The notes: generated by a model not told the origin, from the letters alone. Shown: positions 31,901-43,099, numbered from the stretch's first letter. The stretch is 64,000 nt of DNA from Galeruca laticollis (GCA_963921935.1 OY998178.1:46926951-46990950), one strand, 5' to 3'. Translations and numbers: made by a program.

Positions 31901-34900
31901 TTGACATGGAGTCTCTCTCCCAGACTCTTCAAGGGTCGCTACTCAGAAACTGAAAACATAACGAGAAACAATGGTTTCAATACACTCCCCCGTGGAACAC
32001 CAATAAGTATTCACATTGGATTTTTCAGATACTTCATTTTTTATTTTTGTTATCTGTTTTCAGTTGGTTAAATAATCTTCCAGCCAAGCCAATACTGTAC
32101 CACCTATACCATAGTATTTCAGTTTATCAATTAAAATGGCCTCAAATTTATTTTGATCATCATTATTGTTATTCACGTGTTTGAAGATATTGTTGCTATG
32201 TTGCATGTGTTCTTAGAGGTGTCACGTGATCGGGATAGTATACACTCCTTACTCTTCACTTCACAGAAAAATATTGCTAGTTGGCTTACGTTGAAGGAGT
32301 TCGCCAACAATTCTTCACTATTCAGTGGTCTACCATTTTGGCCAAAAAGAAGTTTTTCATGATTAAATGACATTGTACCACCTGTAGAGCTCAAAATGAA
32401 ATGGTAAACACCGCCAGTATGTCGACTTTAGACCCACTGATTGGTGGTCAACATCTTCTATCCCATGTGGTGGGAAAACCCCGTCGATTGGAAAACGCGG
32501 CTTAAAATGAATTGTTGTTTCACATGAATGATTTTTTCTGAAACCAGACTAGTATCTCATCAAAATGTTATTTTCATTCAGGTAACTGAACAACTGTCTG
32601 TAAATTACAATATAAAGTGTGGGAAGTGTATTTATACCACGAAAATCTTCTGCCTGTATAAAATTATTTATCTTTGGTATTGGTATTATTAGGAAATGTT
32701 CCTTTTTCTAAAGATGTATTCAGAAAATTTAAAATTATATGGCCAAATACTTCAAATGTTGCTTTTAAAAATCAGTTCAGTATTTCAGCTTTGTTATTCT
32801 TGTTCAACTCGAAAAATATTTCTCTCAACTGAGACATTGCAAGTAATTCAAATTTTCCCAAACTGCAATTCAAGTTCTCTGAAGACCATGCTGGTCCATC
32901 ATCAATGCTTTTAGATATGCTGCAGATACTGTTTATAAAAAATTAGTTGAAACAACTTGCCATTTCAGCCTCCACGCCATTGGTGACAATTCTGCTTTGA
33001 ATTTCATCATAAAACAATTTTAGAAAAAGTCTATGCCATTGTTGGTTTAATAAGAGATTTCAAGTATTTCCACATTTTTTTGTGATCATTCCTGTTCAAA
33101 TCAATTTTTTCTTCATAGAAATTAACTTTTTTCAACTTCAGCAATGTAACATATTCATTTCTAATATTTTACTTTTGCGCCCAACCCTATCTAATATGAG
33201 AGAAAAGTATTGGTTTACCCCAAAAAAGTTTGAATTTAAAAAAAATTGGAGTTGTTTTTTCGTTTTTAGCAAGAAGAAACGGGATTTAGAAAAAATCCTG
33301 TGTGTATGTCGTTGGCCACTTTTCGTAACATGTCTTGTTAGCACAATACAGACTCCGGACTGCAACAAGTCACCACTTTAATTATCCAATATTGTCCAGG
33401 ACATTTCACAGATGAACCCTATTGATTTTCAGCTCACCAGAATCAGTACAACGGGTGCTGTGGCACTTGACGTACGACATTTTTGTCATTTTTAGAAAAA
33501 ATTCAGTTTGTTAACACGATACAGCCTCCGGAGTGTATACAAGTGACCAATTTTATGATTGGATATTGTTCAGGGCGTCTATTAGATGAACCCTATTGAT
33601 TTTCAGCTCACTAGAGCCAGTACAACGAGTGTTATGGTACTTGAAGTACGACATTTTTGTCATTTTTGGAGAAATTTTGGGTTGCTAGCACGATACAGCC
33701 TCCGGAGTGTATACAAGTGACCAATTTTATGATAGGATTTTGTTCAAAACGTCTCACAGATAAACTCTTGATTTTCAGATCACCAGAGCCAGTGCAACGT
33801 GTCCTATAATTCCAAATATACTACATTTTTGGAGAAATTTTGGTGCGTTAGCATGATACAGTCTCCGGAGTGTATACAAGTGACCAATTTTGTGATTGGA
33901 TATTGTTCAGAGCGTCTAATAGATACCTCTATTAACCTGGACCCCCCACCATCGCAAATCAAGTTCGCAATCAGTCAAAAATTTAGTGCTATTTAAGTGC
34001 TAATTTAGTACCCTAGTCCGAATTTTAGTGCTCAAACCGTTTAGCAGGAAATCGCGTGAAAAATGGGGGGGTCCAGTTTGCCATTAAGCTAGACCCCCCC
34101 ATATCAGAAAAAAATATATAGTGATTCAGTATAGACGACAATTACACTATAATTTAGTGCTAATTAAGTGCTCTAAGATAACGTTAAAAATTTGACAAAA
34201 TATAACATTCTTTAAATAGTTTATTTGGGGAACCTGGGAGCCGCGCTCTAAAATTTTTTAAGCAATCTAAAATTCGTTAGACGATCGTTAAAGAATTTGG
34301 TGCTCGCAAGATTATGGGTCCAGCTTAATGGCAAACTGGACCCCCCCCCCCATTTTTCACGCGATTTCCTGCTAAACGGTTTAAGCACTAAAATTCGGAA
34401 TAGGGTACTAAATTAGCACCTAAATAGCACTAAATTTTTGACTGATTGCGAACTTGATTTGCGATGGTGGGGGGTCCAGGTTAATAGGGGTCTAATAGAT
34501 GAACCATATTGATTTTCAGCTCACTATAACCAGTACAACAGATGCTATGGTACTTGGAGTACCACATATTTAGTCATTTTTGGAGAAATTTCGGGTTGTT
34601 AACACAATACAGCCTCCGGGGTGTATACAAGTGACAAATTTTATAATATGATATTGTTCAGGGTGTCTAATAAATGAACCCTTTTAATTTTCAGCTCACT
34701 ATAGCCAGTACAACGGATGCTATGGTACTTGGAGTACCACATTTTTGGAGAAAACTTGGGTTGTTAGCATGATACAACATCTGGAGTGTATACAAGTGAC
34801 CAATTTCATTATTGGATATTTTTCAGAGTGTCTCACAGATGAACTCCATGGATTTTCAGCTCACCAGAGCCAGTGCAACGTCTTCTATATATCCAGATAT

Positions 34901-37900
34901 ACTACATTAATGGTCATTTTTGGAGAAATTTCGGGTTGTTAGCACGATACAGCCTCCGGAATGTATACAAGTGACCAATTTTATGATTGGATATTGTTCA
35001 GTGCGTCTAATAGATGAACCCTATTAATTTTCAATTTTCATCTCACTATAGCCAGTACAACGGATGCTATGGTACTTGAGGTAACACATTTTTGGAGAAA
35101 ATTCGGGTTGTTAGCACGATACAACATCCAGAGTGTATACAAGTGACCAATTTCATGATTGGATTTTGTTCAGGGTGTCTCACAGATTAACTCTATTGAT
35201 TTTCAGCTCACCAGAGCCAGTACAAGGTGTTCTATAAATCCAGATATACATTAATGGTCATTTTTGGAGAAATTTCGGTTCGTTAGCTCAATACAGCCTC
35301 CAAAGTGTATAAAAATGACCAATTTTATGGCAAGATATTTGTTCATGGCGTATTACATATGCGGAAAACTTAGTTTTAATTCTTAAATCTGTTTGTTTGA
35401 GTTTTTTTGTTAGTCACGAGGGGGTTAGGGTTCAGGTGCCCTAATTGTTGCCGCTCAGCCATTGATTGGCTTATTGTGCACCCCCACTCACAGGTATTAA
35501 GCAGAGTCCCATCCTAAATTCTTAGCGAACATTGAGATTCGTCGGACTATGTTTTCCTGCATTCCCTCCAGATTTGTGCCTAGGAAGATATCTAGACAGG
35601 AGGCTCGCCTTCTGCACAGGGCAGGGCAATCGATTCTGTTCCAGCGCTTTTGGTGTTCAAGCGACACCCAGTTTTTCGTACGGCGCTGTATGAAACGCCG
35701 TATGCTGGTTCTGGTCCCATGAGGGTGAGATGAGCTCCTTTCTTGGCACACTAATCAGCTCCCTCATTTCTAGCTACCCCTGTATGGCTTGGCACCCAAG
35801 TAAGAATTACTCTATTGTCTTTTGCCAAGGTTTTCAAGGTATTGTGACAGTCCCACACTATCTTCGACGTATAGCTGTGGCTTGCTAAGGCCAAAAGGGC
35901 CGCCCGACTGTCCGTGTTCATATAGATGGTCTTTTTGTTATATTTCTTGTCTATGCATGTTCTGCCGCATTCGATTAGTGCAGCTATTTCTGCTTGAAAT
36001 ACGGTCGTCATTTTGCCAAGGCAAACACTTATGCTTTGCCTGGGTCGGACGTCGTAAACGCCTGCTCCTGTACCCGTTAGGGTCTTTGACCCGTCAGTGT
36101 ACCAGGTGATACTGTTCAACATGGGTTGGGGTTCTCCCTGGGCCCATTCGGATCTTCCACTCAAGTTGACACGATATGGTATCTCAGTTTCTACGACCTT
36201 GGTCATTCTGTCAGGTGGCATTTCGATGATGTCGCACCTCATGTCGTGTATTTTAGTATGTTTCATAGCATGGTGCTTGCACCAGTTGCCATTGCACTGC
36301 ATTCTGTATGCAGCCATTTTAGCCTCCCCTTGTATATAGAGAGCTAATGGTGGGGTGTTTAGCAGTATTTCCAATGCTGCGGTTGGGGTGCCCTTCATGG
36401 CGCCTGTAATGCTCAGACACGCAGCTCGCTGCACTTTAGTAAGCGTTTTGGCGGCTGTGCTTTGCTGAACTTTAGGTCACCATGCGATCGCACCATACAC
36501 CATCTGATTATTCTGGTGTATAACCAGTTTACCATTGTCGGAGTTAGTCCCCAGGTGCACCCAATTGCTCGTCTCATCGCCATTAGCGTAATATGAGAAC
36601 GGCTTGTGATGCTCGCTAGATGGATGTTCCAGGTTAGCTTGTCATCTAACCGGATTCCTAGATATTTTGCCTCCCTGGCAACCTTTATCTGATTGCCGAA
36701 GAGTTTTGGCACACTAGTAATCTCTGCGATTCGCTGTTTTGTAAATGGTACCATGATGGTTTTCGAGGGATTGACAGACAATCCTTCCGCATCACACCAT
36801 CTCTCCACTACGGACATTGCCCTCTGCATTAGTTCCAGGCAGATGCCCACGTGTTTTCCCCGTATTAGAATACGTATACCACCCCTGCTCGTTTAGTGAC
36901 TACCAGATTCCACAGCTTTGGTGACAGAACGCCTCCCTGTGGACATCCTCTTTCTGTCTTCGCCTCTCTTGTAACACTACGCAGGGATGCTTGTGCTCTC
37001 CTGCTGCTTACCATGTTCTCTATCCATTGGGTGATTGTCCTGTCTGTGCCTCTAGATTCCAGCTTTGACAATATTGAGCGAGTGCTCGTATTGTCAAATG
37101 CTCTTCGATATCCAGGAACACAGCCAGTGCAACTTCTTTGTAAGTAATGGCTTGCTCTATCTGCTCACCAAGCTATGCAAGGCTGTTTCGCAAGATTTGC
37201 CACTTTGGTAGGCATGTTGATTGCGGTTCAGCGGCTTGTCGCCTAGCACCTTAACCCTCAAATGCCTATCTATCATCTTCTCTAGTGCCTTAAGAAGAAA
37301 TGACAAGAGACTTATCGGACGATGAGCCTTTGCAGTATCGTAAGAGAGTCTTCCAGGTTTGGTATGAATACCACCTTGGAGATTTCCCACACCATAGGTA
37401 TAACTCCTGTGGCTAGGCTTAGTCTGAACAGATTCACAAGTCTTGGAGTTATTATGTCGGCGCTTTTTTGGAGTAGTACAGGGTAAATTCCGTCCATTCC
37501 AGGCGCCTTGAAGGGATTGAAAGATTGAAGAGCCCATGTCACAGACCCATATGTGACTATGGACTTTGCACAAGTCCAGCTATCACGAGTTGCCAGACCG
37601 CGGGCAACTTGCCGTTCTTCTCTGATTTCGCTCGTTGCTTCGACTTGTATTTTGGTGGATCCCGGGAAGTGCGTACTGAGCATTACTGCCAGTGTCTCCT
37701 CCAGTCCATCCGTGTGTGAGCCGTCTTCTTTGAGTACGGTCTCTGGAGTGTTAATTGGTTTATTTGAATTGGTCCCACCTGTTTTCTCTTTCGTGGGTAT
37801 TTGTTGTTGCTTTTTTTGAAAATCGAATACGTCTGATCTCTCTCTTTTGCATTGTTTTCAAAATCCTCTCATCACATGGTAGTTGATTTGATTTTATCAC

Positions 37901-38877
37901 TATTGTTGTCTGTTTGTTTTAAGCTTCAGCGGACGAACGGTAAGGGATAGAGCTTAGGTATGAACGGATTCGGAATTAGCATGGTCGGAAACTTCTTCAG
38001 TGGAGAGAAAAATATTTAGTTTTCTGTATAGGGTAATTTAAACTGAAATTAATGTTTAGAAGTCTGCATATACGCCCCACAGTGGCGCTTCCTTACTTGT
38101 TTTAATATTATCACAATAGCGTGTTGTTTTTAAGCCTCTACTTTGCAGGTTCATACACAAGAACGTATGCATCAATGTGAGATTTGTAAAAAGAATTTTG
38201 CATACAAAAGTTCTTTAATAAAACACTTCAAAACGCATACTGGGGAGCTTCAATTTGTTTGTCAAGATTGCGGTCAATCATTCACACAGAAGGCGAAATT
38301 ACTAGGCCATATTCGTAATAAACATTCCAAGGAATGTCCATTTATGTGTAATGTATGTGGACAGATGTTTCCCTTATCTGAGCAATTACAAAATCATTTA
38401 AGGTATGTATTTATGAATCCCTATGAAATGTTGTTTATTACAAGTCAACAAAATATTTTTGTAGTGATTATAGAGGATATGTATTCGATACTTCGTTGTT
38501 TTTATTATTTTAGGGCTCACACTGGCGAGAAGAAACTTCTAAAACATTCATGTTCTATTTGTAAAAAATTATTTTCATCTCAATCAGAGGTTCGAATCCA
38601 TACTCGTAGTCACACAAACGACCGACCCTACCAGTGTGATATTTGTGGAAAAAAATTTAAAGCCTCTTCACACATGACATCACATAGGCGAATACATACT
38701 GGCGAAAAAAAACATATTTGTGATTGCTGCGGAAAAGCATTTAGAGAAGCATCGACTCTAAAGGTTCATTCTAGAATTCATACAGGTGTGAGACCCTATA
38801 GATGTACCGTATGTGGAAAGAAATTTACCCAGAAAAATACTTTAATTGTACATTCAAAGATACATGAAGTTAGTTAG
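28981..38877 (+). CDS. ZAD and C2H2 zinc-finger protein, five exons
   Basis: Exons by sequence: 28981-29109, 29162-29410, 29476-29820, 38149-38402 and 38514-38877 (stop TAG), 446 codons. All introns are GT..AG (52, 65, 8328 and 111 bp) and phases match. Residues 12-90 form a ZAD domain, with Cys14/Cys17 (CRIC) and Cys55/Cys58 (CNNC) as zinc ligands split by intron 1. An acidic linker follows, then 11 C2H2 fingers from residue 138 to the end; two lack usual TGEKP linkers. Introns 3 and 4 both fall inside the H-x3-H of a finger and rejoin it exactly. ZAD proteins are typically insect nuclear DNA-binding factors that dimerise through ZAD. Start chosen at ATG 28981, because the open frame upstream lacks ATG. 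Confidence 0.85.
29936..31860 (-). mobile_element. piggyBac-like element remnant
   Basis: The left edge TTAACCCTTAACTGCTGAC (from 29936) looks like a piggyBac terminus with its TTAA target. The antisense transposase follows. I could not place the opposite terminus, although a TGTTGACATGGAGTC near 31902 resembles TGCTGACAT...GGAGTC at 29953-29987. Confidence 0.55.
30336..31860 (-). pseudogene. piggyBac-type (DDE_Tnp_1_7) transposase
   Basis: Read on the reverse strand: an acidic N-terminal region (EEEDFEQE ...), then 31563-31192 with the block ending LDESGCVDEMLVGCCGRC, corresponding to the conserved 'IDE.MV.F.GR.' of the family. 31066-30682 contains WYNFTKGGVDLMDGL, matching the 'YN..KGGVD..D' motif with a catalytic Asp. 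A C-terminal Cys-rich domain (CYTCPAKLKRKIALLCFICK then CLQC) ends at TGA 30336-30338. Several frameshifts separate these parts, so the gene is dead. It is antisense to the host gene. Confidence 0.75.
31940..33190 (-). pseudogene. CR1/Jockey-like non-LTR reverse transcriptase fragment
   Basis: Reverse-strand frames, in order from high to low coordinate: a segment with LKATFEVFGHIILNFLNTSL and GTFPNNTNT (the 'N.SL..G.FP..W' region), QSGFRKNHSCETTI (the 'QFGFR..HST..A' motif), LIDKLKYYGIGGTVLAWLED (RT motif after the first catalytic Asp), and IGVPRGSVLKPLFL (the 'GVPQGSVLGPLLF' motif). The frame is lost before YADD. Multiple stops. It is antisense to the host gene. Confidence 0.6.
33325..33924 (+). 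repeat. 173-bp satellite array, left part
   Basis: Head-to-tail units of 172-174 bases. Phase markers GATTTTCAGCTCAC at 33424 and 33598, and GATTTTCAGATCAC at 33770, with ACAGCCTCCGGAGTGTATAC in each unit. A diverged unit precedes them. The short ORFs across it recur with the period and are not genes. Confidence 0.9.
33925..34490. mobile_element. foldback MITE with long inverted repeats and 10-bp target duplication
   Basis: 566 bp. The left arm begins ACCTCTATTAACCTGGACCC and the right arm read in reverse begins CCCCTATTAACCTGGACCCC. The arms stay complementary for roughly 165 bases (33925-34090 against 34320-34490), including matching AAAATTTAGTGCTATT and AACCGTTTAGCAGGAAATCG blocks. The perfect flanking duplication is TCTAATAGAT at 33915-33924 and 34491-34500, which is ordinary satellite sequence. 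It has no coding capacity. A TSD of 9-11 bases suggests a Mutator-like origin. Confidence 0.85.
34491..35395 (+). repeat. 173-bp satellite array, right part
   Basis: About five more units with the same markers (TTTTCAGCTCACTATA near 34511 and 34690, then further copies to 35200). One unit has a small ATTTTCAATTTTC duplication near 35026. The array ends near ATGCGGAAAACTTAGTTTTAA, a flank also present after the second block at 54745-54790. Confidence 0.85.
35400..37840 (-). mobile_element. LOA/I-group non-LTR retrotransposon remnant (RT and RNase H)
   Basis: Reverse strand, truncated at its 5' end (the endonuclease is missing). RT blocks: FKAPGMDGIYPVLLQ, HRPISLLSFLLKALEKMIDR, HAYQSGKSCETALHSLV, RGCPQGGVLSPKLWNLVV, GLSVNPSKTIMVPF and AKYLGIRLDDKLTWNIH. 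RNase H: WYTDGSKTLTGTGAGV, FQAEIAALIECG, NTDSRAALLAL and TWVPSHTGVARNEGAD, with all four acidic positions. The expected YADD segment after LWNLVV is missing, because the frame jumps to TKRAGVVYVF and stops. At least five frame breaks. Antisense to the host gene. Confidence 0.8.
37841..38148 (+). other. 3' end of intron 3
   Basis: Apart from the pyrimidine-rich acceptor (CTCTACTTTGCAG, ending at 38148), no feature was seen. Confidence 0.5.
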
Positions 38878-38898
38878 AATTGTAAAGAGTAAATGTAA

Positions 38899-38904
38899 AA
38901 TAAA
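38899..38904 (+). terminator. polyadenylation signal of the zinc-finger gene
   Basis: AATAAA 22 bases after the stop codon, followed by a T-rich stretch. It fits as the poly(A) signal. Confidence 0.65.
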
Positions 38905-39772
38905 GATAATTTGTTAATTTTTTTCTTTATGAATTTTTTTGTTAATTTCTGAGTTTATAAAGATAAATCGTGAATTACGGAGGTATGTATGAAAGAAATA
39001 GAAGCTATAATTGCAAAACGCCATAGAAAATAGGGAAAGATTAAAAAAATATGTTGTTCTTAGGGACCTCTTTGTTACCAATGTTTCTGTTCTTGTTATG
39101 GTGCCTTATGTCATGACTGGCGGTACACATTTTTTAAATTTTCAATTTGCAGGCTGTCATGATCTGTTTCTTCAAATGACCCTCTAAAAACCCCGTGCCT
39201 GTTATTTGGCATCAAAGGTATAACAGAAGTTATCTATTGTAGTATTCTCCGTTACCAGTTTTCAACACAGTGTTTCCTTTTCTTTAGTCGTGCATCTGGT
39301 TTTCTTTATGAAAATTTGCTTGTTGAATTTCCCTCCTTGAAAGCATGTAACATTTGTTGGAGGTAATCTTCATATGCAGGAGTATTGTACTCTAGACTTT
39401 TGTGCTAGTTGTCTCATTATAAACATAAATTTAAAATGCTGTAAAGTAAACCGAATGGGAGACTACAGATCACTACAAATAAACAACAAACTGGTTTGAA
39501 ACTCGAATAAAATATCTCCATCACGGATGCTAAGAGACATCTGTGAATTTCTTTTTTTACTAGATGTGTTGACCAAATTCCCATTAACGGTCTAGGGAAT
39601 CTCTATATTAACGTAACATTCACTCAAAATTGAAATTGTCTCATTTTGGTTCATGTTCCAATACGAACATCAGTGAAAATATAAACAAATCCATCCCAGA
39701 AAATACCAAAAAAAGTAAGGAGGCTGTCTGCAGACAATTTATGTCTTTAAGGACTCTTTTATACACGTGCAG
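38905..39772. other. intergenic, no gene seen
   Basis: AT-rich sequence between the zinc-finger gene and the Harbinger left terminus. No convincing ORF or repeat was identified. Confidence 0.4.
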
Positions 39773-40302
39773 TTGTGCGGTTTGCAGTCGAACGGCATAA
39801 AACGCTCGAAACTTAGTTATGTAGAAGCAAGTGCTTCCTTTTATGCAGCTGCGGTCGGATTTCACAAACGAGCGGTTGTCCGTCTAATCATGCCGTTCAA
39901 AATATAGATTTGGACCGCAGACGCCCGACCACATTTTGCGGTTACAAATTTTTAAATACACGTACCCAAATGGAGGTTTTTATACAGATGTTAAACGTTT
40001 TTGTTGGCGCCATTCGCTCTGTTGCCATCTCCCGAGTCCGAGTGAATAGTTTTCAAAATGAGTTAAGACGGTGCAGACGTCAACACAGAACAGTTTATTG
40101 AGGAAATCAGATGTCAGACGGCTATTTGGGATGTATCGTCCCAAGGTTATAAAGTTATGAATATCAAAAAGAATCTCTGGATGGAAATTTGTCTGATATT
40201 TTATCCAGATTTCGAAGAATACGAGGCGAAAAACAAATTAAACATTTGTAAGTAGTAACATGTGCATTTTACATTAATCTTTATTTATACATAATAAATA
40301 TA

Positions 40303-42778
40303 CAGTAGGGAATGGTGGCCAGTGGGGTAATAATAGCCATCAAATATAACAGTTACTGGCCTATTATTATTTCACTTTTAATACCTATTACGCTATCTAT
40401 ATCTGTGTCATTCAAACTGTACTTTAGCAACCAAAAAGTTCAGCCGGTAAAGCAGAAATTTTTGGCAATGTCAGTTTTAGTTTATATTCATGCTTCATTG
40501 TCCGATTTTTAAAGGTATGTAAAAGCACTCAATTCAACTTATTTAACTACATAATTGGTACCGAAATGTTGTAATTTTAATGTACTTTAAGCCTGCATAA
40601 CATTTTTTTTTAATTTAAGAGAATAATTACTGTGAGTTTGTGAACATAAATATGTATTTTGGGGTAATAATGGTCTCGTGTGTATGGGTAACGTTGGCCG
40701 GCCACTATTACCCCATTTTTTTTATAAACAATACAGAGTGTTTCATCATAAGTTCTTATATTTCAGATGCCTCGAGTTTACAAGAGAAAAAGCGACAAAG
40801 CAGGATGGACTGCTCAACAACTTACTGCAACAATATATGCAATAAATAATGGCAGAAGCGTCCGTGAAGTCGCAAGCAGTTTTGCTATTCCTAGATCTAC
40901 ACTTCAAATACGAATAAAGCAAAATGACACATCAGAGGCTTCTTTAGGTCGGTATTTTCAAAACAAGAAGAAAAAGTTTTAGCAGAGCAAGTAATAAATT
41001 TGGCAAAACATTTTTACGGGATAACTCCCACAGAGATTAAAAAATGTGCCTATAAATACGCCGAAGAAAAACAATTACCTATCCATTTTCCAAAGGAAAA
41101 GAAACTGCAGGAAAAGATTGGCTGACCGGCTTTTTAAAAAGGAATCGAACTATTCGATTAAGAAAACCGGAAGCGACAAGCATTAACCGCATATCAGCGT
41201 TTAACAAAACTGAAGTAGACTTATTTTTCTCTAATTTAAAGTCTCTTCTGGATAAGTCTAAATTTTCAGAATCCAAAATATATAATGCAGACTAGACGGG
41301 CATTACAAATGTCCAAAACCCTGGAAGAATACTTGCTGAAAAGGACAAAAGAGAATCGGCTTCATAACAAGCGAAGAAAGAGGCCAAACAGCGACAATTA
41401 TGTGCTGCATAAATGCTTCAGGAACATATATCCCACCCTTATTTATTTTTGCGCGCAAAAGAATGAAATCTGAATTAAAGAAAAATGGGCCACCAAGTGC
41501 AATTTACTGCTGCTCTGACAATGGTTGGATAAATGAAATCATATTTCTAGAATGGCTCCACCATATTTACGATGTAGTAAAACCATCAAAGGAAGATCCA
41601 GTTTTGCTAATTGTCGACAACCACAGTAGCCACTGTACATTGGAGGAGTACAATTTCTGTAAAGAAAGTGGAATTGTAGAGTTAACAATACCACCGCACA
41701 CGTCACATCGACTCCAACCGCTGGATGTGGCATTTTACTCATCCTTGAAATCAGCATATAACATTGAATGTGCAAATTATCTAAGCAGTCATCCTCATGA
41801 ACGTATCGCAACGTCCGAAATAGCTGAAATATTTCAAAATGCATATGGTTGCGTAGCCACACCAATTAAAGCCATTAAAGGAGTTGAGAATACAGGAATA
41901 TGTCCATGCAAACCAGAAAATTTTACCGATGAAGACTGCTCCAGGTGAATGATTTATACAAGAACTGTATGGAAAAAAAACAAAATCAAGAGGAGGTAAT
42001 CGAACTAGATGAGGAAAAGAATAATAAGGAAGTTATGGAGAATCCAGAAAATACGACACCTCATAAAAAGCATGACACGTTTGTTGACATAATTCCAATA
42101 CCAGGATGCTCGAATGACAACTCAGTTGGAAATTAAAGATCCAACCATAATAGTAGTAAGAAGCAACATTCAGAAATAATGACGTCAACTCCAATGAAGT
42201 TAACCATAGAAGAAAAGCAGCGGAAAAAGGAGGAACAAATTAGACTTAAAGTTGATAAAGGAACAAAACGAAAAATAGGTCTCGAAAAATCAACTCCTTT
42301 AAAACCCAGTCCTACTCTTCAAATAATATCCAAAAGAAAATGTTCAAAAACTCAGACGATCACAGAAAATACTTCATCTGAAGAAGAAGGTGATCGCGAC
42401 TTCGACGTTAACGAGGATATTTGTGCAATTTGTGGCGAATTCGGTAAGAATAAAGAACTGTGGATCAAGTGTAGTATTTGTAGTCTTTGGGCACATGAAG
42501 ACTGTACCAGTTTTGAGGGGAAAATATATATCTGCGAAAATAGGGGTAATACTGGCATTCGCCACTATTACCTCTTAACCGTGGGAAATTATAGCCACCC
42601 GCAGCATTCTGAAAAAACGTTCGTATTTTATAAAAATCTTGTTTGATTATTTTCAGTAAATACACGTTGAAGTAGTAAGGTTTGAAGATTTATTTACTGT
42701 AATATTTTAAAAATCTGAGCAGGTATAACGGCAGAAACAAAAAAAATGCTTAGGCGGCAGCCATTCCCCCCGTTCCCC
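40303..42778 (+). mobile_element. pogo-like DNA transposon
   Basis: The left end CAGTAGGGAATGGTGGCC and the right end, read in reverse, GGGGAACGGGGGGAATGGCT share GGGAATGG(C)TG(G)CC. TA dinucleotides flank it (40301-40302 and 42779-42780). It carries a degraded transposase with a PHD-like C-terminus. It sits inside the intron of the MADF gene of the Harbinger element. A short inverted pair (GGGGTAATAATGG / CCACTATTACCCC) at 40661-40715 lies upstream of the ORF. Confidence 0.7.
40767..42644 (+). pseudogene. pogo-like transposase (HTH_psq, DDE_1) with C-terminal PHD finger
   Basis: ATG 40767 (right after a TTTCAG) opens a Pipsqueak-type HTH: WTAQQLTATIYAINNGRSVR, then FAIPRSTLQIRIK. A second, CENPB-like HTH follows in broken frames (ITPTEIKKCAYKYAEEKQLP at about 41023). 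The DDE_1 core is at 41400-41948: SDNGWINEIIFLEWL, LLIVDNHSSHC (second Asp) and TIPPHTSHRLQPLDVAFY. The frame breaks, then 42179-42644 holds a basic region and a PHD finger, CAICGEFGKNKELWIKCSIC then WAHEDC. Its last Cys is replaced by Arg (Y-I-C-E-N-R). By family it would cut and paste at TA sites. It is inactive. Confidence 0.8.
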
Positions 42779-43099
42779 TAAACGTACTGGTTGCAAACTG
42801 CAATAAACGTAGATTTCTCTAAGCATTTTAAAACTGCAAGGACCCTATTAGAAATAAATATGCTTTCTTTCAGTTGTCAATTACCTAATGAAATTTTACT
42901 GTGGATCTTACACAACAGTTCGGAAAATATACCACAAAAAACGCCCGAATACAAATATACCCACCTGAGATATACCCAAAAATGTCTTAAATTCAGAATT
43001 GCCTTCAGTTGATTACTAAACGGATACTTTGTTCATGTAATTTTTATATTTTTGAATTTTGCCAGGCAACTGAATCTGCAGAACTTACAAAATAGCCTG

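Larger units (their letters stand above)
29821..38148 (+). other. large TE-filled intron 3 of the zinc-finger gene
   Basis: Donor ACT|GTAAGT at 29821 and acceptor CTCTACTTTGCAG at 38148. The coding sequence on both sides joins in phase 0, and the split finger regains its H-K-T-V-H spacing. The 8.3 kb holds, in order, piggyBac-like, CR1-like and LOA-like remains (all antisense), a satellite array and a foldback element. Confidence 0.75.

Noticed and set aside
33082..33996. Several 65-99-codon plus-strand ORFs
   Set aside because: They fall on the antisense of an RT remnant or on the satellite, where similar ORFs recur with the repeat period.
33325..35395. CRISPR-like regular repeat
   Set aside because: The 173-bp units are head-to-tail with no spacers, and the DNA is clearly eukaryotic. 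It is a satellite.
35822..37819. Plus-strand ORFs of 64-95 codons
   Set aside because: Mirror frames of the antisense LOA-like RT/RNase H pseudogene, with no motif of their own.
42179..42646. Independent PHD-finger host gene
   Set aside because: The frame lies between the pogo DDE core and the pogo right terminus and fits as the transposase C-terminus.
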